A stretch of DNA of 12,486 nt from Dehalococcoidia bacterium (GTDB taxonomy: Bacteria; Chloroflexota; Dehalococcoidia; Dehalococcoidales; Fen-1064), in NCBI GenBank assembly GCA_003153075.1, contig PMBW01000056.1:5621-18106 (forward strand). Direction: 5' to 3'. Positions within the stretch are counted from its first letter, which is position 1; each line of letters begins with the position of its first letter. Shown piece after piece: positions 7,640 through 12,486 of this stretch. A program made the translations under genes and the position numbers. Below the pieces are notes generated by a model that saw only the letters and a program-made list of their open reading frames with translations, was not told the DNA's origin and ran no database searches.

Positions 7640-7716
7640 TGGTGTAATTACCGGCGGTAGGTTTTTCAGACATCTGCTAAAGGAGTTCAAGAGGAACGTT
7701 TAGCTCATCTTAGTAG

Positions 7717-7745
7717 AAAAAATTCTCTTCCCTATCGGGGAAGAG
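7717..7745 (-). terminator. Intrinsic terminator after the MoeA-like gene
   Basis: Minus-strand CTCTTCCC / GGGAAGAG forms a perfect 8-bp stem around a CGATA loop, followed by AATTTTTT. It lies about 130 nt after the stop of the MoeA-like gene and upstream of the mod promoter, separating the two units. Confidence 0.85.
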
Positions 7746-7874
7746 GCAGAGATGGGGCGTTGTGGATTCAATTCCCTTCTTAAATATTGAAAGCTTGGCC
7801 TAACATCCCATCAAGCGTAGGCGCAGGAGCGAAACCATTAATTCATTCCAGGAAAGCAAAAATAGTATCCCAGC

Positions 7875-8897
7875 CTACTTACAATACGGGCACACCGGAT
7901 ACCTGCACTCCTCGCATTTTAGACAAAGACCCCCGTGTCCCATTTTGCGTGTTTCCGCAAAAGTCAGCTCTTCTCCGGTTAAAACCACCGGCAACAACGC
8001 GTCGAAAGCCGTGGTCGGCGCATGCAATACGCAGGCCGGTACACCCAGAATGTGCACATCATCCAGTTTAGCGTACAGGAACATCGCGCCTGCCAGCACC
8101 GGTAAGCCGTAAAAGGCCACCTTGGCGCCGGTCTTTCTGATCCCCAGCGGGGTGACATCATCCGGGTCGACGGACATACCACTGCAGCACAGGATCACCT
8201 CGCTGCCTTTAGCTTTAAAGTCCAGGATCGTGCGGGTAATTATCTCGGCATCGTCGGGGACGATCGCGTGATTATTCACGGTGCAGCCCAGCGCTTCTAC
8301 TTTCTTGCGTACGACTGCGGAAAAACCGTCCTTTATGCGGCCGCTAAAAACCTCGTTGCCGGTGACGATCACCCCGATCTTCTTCAGCTTCAACGGCATG
8401 ATCGAAATCAACGGACTGTTCCTGGCCGCGATCTGTTCCATCTTAGCCAGTTTTTCTTCTGTTGTAAACAACTGAATGATCCGCGTCCCGGCGGCGGTTG
8501 TGCCTGTTTTAACGACGGTATTATTGTGTAGTGTGGCTATAATGATATCCCCCAGCAGGTTAATTTCATCGAGGGCGGGGACATTTATTTTCAGCAGTCC
8601 GGGTTCGGTTGCCTTGAGGTTAACGCGCCCTTCGCTGGGGGCCGTGCCGGTTAAACCCTTACCCATGATCGCTTTCGCGATCCGGATGGCGGCTTCTTCT
8701 TCGTGGATTTGATCGGGTGCCAGTTCCATGACGAAAATATGTTCTTTGCCGATACTGAGTAAAGCCGGGATATCGTCTTTGGTGATAATGTGCCCGCGTT
8801 TAAAAGCAGCGCCTTTAAAACCGCCCGGAACTATTTTTGTGAAATCATGGGCGAGCGGCATCCCGATTGCGTCTTCAATCCTGACTTTTTTCATCAT
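7875..8897 (-). CDS. MoeA/CinA-related molybdopterin-binding protein with Cys-rich tail
   Basis: 340-residue cytosolic protein containing a MoCF-type molybdopterin-binding domain at about 172-310: IGVIVTGNEVFSGRI (174-188, matching the TGxE/D motif of MoeA) and CSGMSVDPDDVTPLG (238-252, the Ser/Asp-rich cofactor loop). The N-terminal 170 residues are not the full MoeA domain set, and the MoeA C-terminal domain IV is replaced by a short tail with five cysteines (C325, 328, 331, 336, 339), a possible Zn or Fe-S site. By family and context it probably binds molybdopterin during Mo/W insertion or delivery to the Mop enzymes; this is inference. The start is uncertain between two adjacent ATGs; the first is used, with AAGGTG upstream. 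It is preceded by a 210-nt gap with a possible own promoter and followed by a clear terminator. It should not be named moeA without further evidence. Confidence 0.85.
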   Translation of the reverse strand: MMKKVRIEDAIGMPLAHDFTKIVPGGFKGAAFKRGHIITKDDIPALLSIGKEHIFVMELAPDQIHEEEAAIRIAKAIMGKGLTGTAPSEGRVNLKATEPGLLKINVPALDEINLLGDIIIATLHNNTVVKTGTTAAGTRIIQLFTTEEKLAKMEQIAARNSPLISIMPLKLKKIGVIVTGNEVFSGRIKDGFSAVVRKKVEALGCTVNNHAIVPDDAEIITRTILDFKAKGSEVILCCSGMSVDPDDVTPLGIRKTGAKVAFYGLPVLAGAMFLYAKLDDVHILGVPACVLHAPTTAFDALLPVVLTGEELTFAETRKMGHGGLCLKCEECRYPVCPYCK

Positions 8898-9009
8898 GGT
8901 GCACCTTACTTTACATAAAACATTAGCGGGGTATAAATTGAGAAGAAATGTAGGATTACATTAATCTGTGATAATAAACCGGAATATAAAGCCGTATTGC
9001 TAGTCGACC

Positions 9010-9059
9010 TTAATTAATTGTACCAACACGACTGGTTTACGCGCAAACGTATTAATTAA
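9010..9059. promoter_or_regulatory. Paired palindromes around a candidate extended -10 promoter for the MoeA-like gene
   Basis: On the minus strand TGGTACAAT carries a -10 (TACAAT, 9017-9022) with the extended TGn motif and a poor -35 (TTGCGC) 18 bases away. TTAATTAAT at 9010-9018 and its reverse complement ATTAATTAA at 9051-9059 bracket it, about 41 bases centre to centre (about four helical turns). Such AT-rich pairs can arise by chance, so the operator idea is weak. Nothing else is apparent in 8898-9107. Confidence 0.35.
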
Positions 9060-9107
9060 AATCCAGACTCGACCGTGATAATCGGGGATAAAAACTTAAC
9101 GCAAAAT

Positions 9108-9380
9108 TTACCCGCCGCCGATAACTGTCAGGATTGTTACTTCGTCTTTATCTGCCACTTTCCGGTTTAGCTCATCGGGGAAGGCTGATTCCTGGTTGAT
9201 GTAGACCTCCAGAAAACCGTACAGCTTACCCTGCTCGTCAATGCATTCCAGCTTGAAGCCGGGATACCTTTTATCGACGTCCTCAATGAGTTCTCTGACG
9301 GTTTTGCCGTTCGCCTCCAGCGATTCCTGTTTGTCGACGATATCGCGGAAATACGGGGTGAGATTAACTTTTATACTCAT
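9108..9380 (-). CDS. MoaD/ThiS-family sulfur carrier protein
   Basis: 90-residue ubiquitin-fold sulfur carrier. The C-terminus VTILTVIGGG ends in the Gly-Gly that is adenylated and thiocarboxylated by a MoeB/ThiF-type enzyme in MoaD and ThiS proteins; VRELIEDVDKRYPGF and DEVTILTVIGGG are the family signatures. In this setting it most likely supplies the dithiolene sulfur of molybdopterin or tungstopterin. The annotated start is the ATG at 9380 (MSIKVNLTPYF), because the beta-strand opening of the family begins there and GAGAG precedes it. A longer reading to 9458 would add 26 residues with no family similarity, would cover the leader hairpin, and would start almost at the promoter. A promoter lies 94 bases upstream. 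No MoaE or MoeB is in the window, so ThiS-like or other roles cannot be excluded. Confidence 0.88.
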   Translation of the reverse strand: MSIKVNLTPYFRDIVDKQESLEANGKTVRELIEDVDKRYPGFKLECIDEQGKLYGFLEVYINQESAFPDELNRKVADKDEVTILTVIGGG

Positions 9381-9410
9381 TGTGCTCTCTTTACCTCGCT
9401 GAGCTGGCTT

Positions 9411-9457
9411 AAAAAATGAGAGTCTGTCACAGGCGGATCGATTACAGATCAATCTCA
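9411..9457 (-). terminator. Hairpin plus T6 in the leader of the MoaD-like gene; possible attenuator
   Basis: On the minus strand TGAGA pairs with TCTCA and, inside it, TCTGT pairs with ACAGA, followed directly by TTTTTT. It lies between the promoter and the start codon, so it would be an attenuator rather than an end-of-gene terminator. The stem is interrupted and only moderately GC, so its strength is doubtful. Confidence 0.4.
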
Positions 9458-9473
9458 ATATTGAATTAGCTTT

Positions 9474-9502
9474 ACTCTAACAAAGCCGCAATCTTGTGTC
9501 AA
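9474..9502 (-). promoter_or_regulatory. Sigma70-type promoter of the MoaD-like gene
   Basis: Minus-strand TTGACA (9497-9502) and TAGAGT (9474-9479) are 17 bases apart. The core matches the ALDH promoter closely: both read TTTGACAC, then 15 or 16 bases, then C/T followed by TAGAGTAAA. This gives the MoaD-like gene, and perhaps the MoeA-like gene, a start separate from copy 2 of Mop. Confidence 0.7.
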
Positions 9503-9657
9503 ATTGCGCAAAACGAAGTTGCCCGCAAATAACCGTTAGGAACTATTTATATAGATTCTTCCCGTACTTCTTTGTGGATTTGTATAAATGCGAGACTGAT
9601 GGCGGTCAGGGTGTACATTTGCTTCGAATGGCAACGCACAGTATCTCGGTTTTTATC

Positions 9658-9680
9658 ATTATCGGGCTTGACCCGGCAAT
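9658..9680. repeat. Imperfect REP-like hairpin after Mop copy 2
   Basis: The minus strand reads ATTG, C, CGGG, loop TCAAG, CCCG, A, TAAT: an imperfect 23-base inverted repeat resembling degenerate forms of the common GCCGGGTCAAGCCCGGC intergenic hairpin. It lies about 27 nt after the stop of Mop copy 2 and lacks a T-run on the minus strand, so it is at best a weak transcript end. I see no other feature in 9503-9706. Confidence 0.35.
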
Positions 9681-9706
9681 CCGGAAGTTTTTAAATAGCC
9701 TCGTAC

Positions 9707-12379
9707 TTACTTTTTATTTGCCTCCAGCCCTGCCTTCACTTTCTCCGGCGTAGCCGGTAAGTTAAAAATCCTGACTCCGCAGGCATTAAAAATTGCATTT
9801 GTCACCGCAGGAGCCGTGGAAACCATCGTCATCTCGCCGATCCCCGTAGCCCCCAGCGGGCCGTAAATCCGGGGCGTCTCACGCGTGATTATCTCGATAT
9901 CAAAGCTGTCCCGGATGGTCGGGAACTTGAACGAGACATAATCTTTAGACTTGCCGATGATATATTCCTCTCTCAGCGCGAAACCGACTCCCTGGTCCAT
10001 GCCGCCTTCCAGTTGTCCTTCCAGCGCTTGCGGGTTGATAATTGTTCCCGCGTCGATTCCGGATGTCATTTTCAGCACGCGGGTAACCCCTGTTTCCGTG
10101 TCTACTTCTACCTCGGCGATCTGGATATTGTGGCAGTCGGTTAAAAACGGCGTGCCCTGTCCGGTCTTCGGGTCAATTCCGGCAACGCCTTCGTTTTTTA
10201 TGGAACCTTCGTAGCGGGTTGGTTTGCCGGCTGCTTTCAACCCGGCGTAGTCTTTAACCCCAGCCTCTTTCATTGCGTTCTGCATGGTAGTGATAGCTGC
10301 CAGTAAGGTGTTACCGGCCATAAATGTCATACGGCTGCCCGCTGCCGGCCCCATGCCCACGGTTTTATCTGTATCGCGTGTGTATAATCTTACTTTTTCC
10401 AGCGGTAAATTTAATTGATGCGCGGCGATCTGGGCGAGCATGGAATCATTCCCTTCACCCGGGTCGGCGACGGCGGCGTAGATAGTCACTCCGTCATCCG
10501 GGTCGATTTCAATCGACATCTTTGCGCCTTCGGCGCAATAACCGATCCCGAAGGAGTGGCAGCCGATGCCGACACCGCGCTTGATCTTCCCGCCTTTCGC
10601 GTTGAAAGCTTTAGCGTCCTTCAGGGCTCTATCGTAATGCGGTTTTACGGCAGTGATCAGCTCGTCGAACGGCCATTGTAGTACTACCTGTCCTGTAGAC
10701 TTGGTTTGTCCCTCATGCATGAGGTTGATACGCCGGAATTCCAGTGGGTCGATGCCCATTTTAATTGCCAGCATGTCCACGGCTGACTCCTGCGCGAAAT
10801 TGGATTGCGGCGGGCCTGCTCCGCGCGCAGCGCCGCCGGACGCGTTGTTGGTATATACCGTTTTGCCCAGGGCTTTGATATTCGGGAAGTAATAAGGCCC
10901 CTGCAGTGAATACAAGGAACGCAGCATCGGTGAATATCCGGTTAACGTATATGCTCCTTTATCTACCGTGAAATCGTTGAAGCAGGCGGTAATATGCCCG
11001 CCGGCATCGGCAGCCAGTTTTACTTTTAGTGTATAGGCGTGCCGCTTCGAGGTGATCAGCATTGATTCTTCCATCGTCGGCACGTAACGTACCGGACGTT
11101 TGAAGTGCAGCGCAGCCGCGGCAGTGATAGCCTCCGTCGTTAGTGTAGCCTTAATACCGAACTGCCCGCCGGCAAAGGCTTCCTTATATTGCATGTTGGT
11201 GTATCCCACTGCTTCTTGGATCTGACCGAGCGACATGTGGATATTGATACTCCTCCCTACGACTATTAATTGGGCATTTTCACCTTTACCATCAAAATAG
11301 GCAGAGGAAATTTCTGTTTCCAGCGGCGCCTGGTGATTTGTCTGTGTGGAAAATTCACCTTCCACTACCGCTTTTGCTTCTTTCAGCGCTGCTTCCGCAT
11401 CGCCTTTGATCAGCGGTTGCGACGCGAAAAGATTGCCGGCCACGTGGTTATGGATTTGATAAGCTCCCGGTTTCAAGGCTTCTTGTGGGGTCAGCATAAC
11501 CGGCAGCGGCTCATATTCTACTTTCACGGCTGCTGCCGCGGCTCTGGCCTGTTCCCTGGTGCGGGCAGCCACAATCACAATCGGGTCGCCCATTAACCTG
11601 ACCCTGTCTTCGCACAGCACAGGTTGGTCGGGCAAGGCTACCCTGATCCGGTTTGTTCCTTTGATGTCCTCGTGGGTCATTATTCCTGCCACCCCGGTCG
11701 TCCTGGCTGCTTCCGAAGTATCGATGGATTTGATCAGTGCGTGGTGCTGTGTGCTGCGGGTTACGGCCAGTTCGAGGGTATATTTCGGGAGAATAATATC
11801 CTCGTTGAATTGCGCTACGCCGCAGGCCTTGATCATTGCGGTCGGTCTGGGGTGCGAGACCCCCAGCATCTTCTTGCTGATTTTGCTGCGTACTTCGGCG
11901 GGGGTTGTTTCCTTGCGCATGAAACGGCCGGCCAGCTGCACCGCCTCGATGATCTTCTTGTAACCGGTGCACCGGCACAAATTACGCGCCAGCGCTCGTT
12001 TTATCGCGGCAGCATCCGGATTGGGATTCTGGTCCAGTAGCACTTTCGCCGCCATGATCATGCCCGGCGTGCAGAAGCCGCATTGGACAGCCCCGGCCAG
12101 GACAAAGGCTTCCTGCAGCAGGTGGGGATTTTCCGGCGTGCCCAGTCCCTCGATGCTGATAACATCTGCGCCTTCGAGTGTGGATACTTTAGTGATACAG
12201 GAGCGGACGGCCTTGCCGTTGACGATCACGGTACAGGCGCCGCATTGTCCTTTTCGATCGCAGGATTGCTTGGTGCCGGTGAGGCGCAGATCTTCCCGTA
12301 AAAAGTCGATCAAGACCATATTCGGGTTGGCCATTACCTGCCGGGTAATACCGTTTACCTTTAATGTAATTTTCTGCAT
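9707..12379 (-). CDS. mop: Mop-type molybdenum aldehyde oxidoreductase, copy 2 (complete)
   Basis: Complete 890-residue molybdenum hydroxylase with iron-sulfur and Mo domains in one chain and no FAD domain, the architecture and about the length of D. gigas aldehyde oxidoreductase (907). Cluster ligands are Cys40, 46, 49, 61 (ferredoxin-type) and Cys100, 103, 135, 137 (helical domain). Mo-domain landmarks are GGQFGIK (404-410), AARGAGPPQ (517-525, Arg519), a DPGEGNDS loop, and the catalytic Glu849 in GATGIGEM. The C-terminus VRIFNLPATPEKVKAGL is typical. The start ATG at 12379 has GAGGGGG upstream. It is cytosolic; electrons should pass to ferredoxin or flavodoxin. The usual Phe and Tyr of the AFRGYG loop are both Ala, which should alter the substrate pocket; this is inference. 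A likely further paralogue ends 62 nt upstream, so the two are probably co-transcribed. No clear terminator follows. Confidence 0.95.
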   Translation of the reverse strand: MQKITLKVNGITRQVMANPNMVLIDFLREDLRLTGTKQSCDRKGQCGACTVIVNGKAVRSCITKVSTLEGADVISIEGLGTPENPHLLQEAFVLAGAVQCGFCTPGMIMAAKVLLDQNPNPDAAAIKRALARNLCRCTGYKKIIEAVQLAGRFMRKETTPAEVRSKISKKMLGVSHPRPTAMIKACGVAQFNEDIILPKYTLELAVTRSTQHHALIKSIDTSEAARTTGVAGIMTHEDIKGTNRIRVALPDQPVLCEDRVRLMGDPIVIVAARTREQARAAAAAVKVEYEPLPVMLTPQEALKPGAYQIHNHVAGNLFASQPLIKGDAEAALKEAKAVVEGEFSTQTNHQAPLETEISSAYFDGKGENAQLIVVGRSINIHMSLGQIQEAVGYTNMQYKEAFAGGQFGIKATLTTEAITAAAALHFKRPVRYVPTMEESMLITSKRHAYTLKVKLAADAGGHITACFNDFTVDKGAYTLTGYSPMLRSLYSLQGPYYFPNIKALGKTVYTNNASGGAARGAGPPQSNFAQESAVDMLAIKMGIDPLEFRRINLMHEGQTKSTGQVVLQWPFDELITAVKPHYDRALKDAKAFNAKGGKIKRGVGIGCHSFGIGYCAEGAKMSIEIDPDDGVTIYAAVADPGEGNDSMLAQIAAHQLNLPLEKVRLYTRDTDKTVGMGPAAGSRMTFMAGNTLLAAITTMQNAMKEAGVKDYAGLKAAGKPTRYEGSIKNEGVAGIDPKTGQGTPFLTDCHNIQIAEVEVDTETGVTRVLKMTSGIDAGTIINPQALEGQLEGGMDQGVGFALREEYIIGKSKDYVSFKFPTIRDSFDIEIITRETPRIYGPLGATGIGEMTMVSTAPAVTNAIFNACGVRIFNLPATPEKVKAGLEANKK

Positions 12380-12441
12380 GTTGCCCCCTCATTAATATTT
12401 CTTTATATACAACAATGAAAAAACTTTCTCATTATCATTGC

Positions 12442-12486
12442 CTATTTTGATTTCAATGCGTTTAGTACCTGTTCGGGTGTCATCGG
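12442..12486 (-). CDS. 3' end of an upstream gene, probably a further Mop-type oxidoreductase
   Basis: The last 14 codons before a TAG stop read PMTPEQVLNALKSK. The pattern (L)P-x-TPE-x-V is how xanthine-oxidase-family large subunits usually end: copy 2 ends NLPATPEKVKAGLEANKK and D. gigas Mop ends RLPAYPEKVLEALKA. This suggests another Mo-hydroxylase directly upstream of copy 2, separated by 62 AT-rich bases with only a weak AT hairpin. Fourteen residues are few, so the identification is tentative. Confidence 0.55.
   Translation of the reverse strand, partial: PMTPEQVLNALKSK

Noticed and set aside
7604..7645. CRISPR-like repeat
   Set aside because: Only two 9-base repeats, far too short and too few.
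7501..7874. Small genes in the gap before modA
   Set aside because: No frame with a credible ribosome-binding site; a terminator and promoter account for the gap.
9381..9458. Longer N-terminus for the MoaD-like protein
   Set aside because: The added 26 residues match no family N-terminus and the start would lie almost at the promoter.

Overview
The window is a gene-dense block in which every recognisable gene lies on the minus strand. Eight genes and one short gene end are supported. All concern molybdenum (or tungsten) enzymes and aldehyde oxidation. The genes suggest an anaerobic bacterium of the type that carries the single-chain, FAD-less Mop aldehyde oxidoreductase known from Desulfovibrio gigas. 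The Thr/Pro-rich lipoprotein linker, the sigma70-like promoters (TTGACA, TATAGT) and mid-range GC with AT-rich gaps would fit Chloroflexota (Dehalococcoidia-like) or anaerobic Firmicutes. I cannot decide between these from the sequence, and the taxonomic call is weak.

Layout in direction of transcription (right to left): (1) the last 14 codons of an upstream gene whose ending looks like the end of another Mop-type enzyme; (2) a complete Mop-type aldehyde oxidoreductase, copy 2 (9707-12379); (3) a MoaD/ThiS-like sulfur carrier with its own promoter (9108-9380); (4) a MoeA/CinA-related molybdopterin-binding protein with a Cys-rich tail (7875-8897), followed by an intrinsic terminator; (5) a modABC molybdate/tungstate ABC transporter operon (7500-4277) with a strong promoter, whose ModA lipoprotein carries an unusual extra domain; (6) a promoter and a ~210-nt leader ending in a near-perfect intrinsic terminator; (7) an NAD(P)-type aldehyde dehydrogenase (2480-3937); (8) a second Mop-type oxidoreductase, copy 1, running off the left edge (1-2432).

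Read together, this is a compact aldehyde-oxidation locus. It has metal import (ModABC), two cofactor-related proteins (MoaD-like, MoeA-like), at least two and probably three paralogous Mo-hydroxylases, and an aldehyde dehydrogenase acting on the same substrate class. No FAD subunit, MCD cytidylyltransferase (MocA), XdhC-type chaperone or ModE regulator is visible here. The two Mop copies are about 84% identical over 810 aligned residues by my manual count, and about 96% over the first 192, so they are recent or homogenised duplicates flanking the supply genes.

The least explained items are the leader/attenuator in front of the aldehyde dehydrogenase, the ModA fusion domain, the changed active-site loop in both Mop copies, and the Cys-rich tail of the MoeA-like protein.
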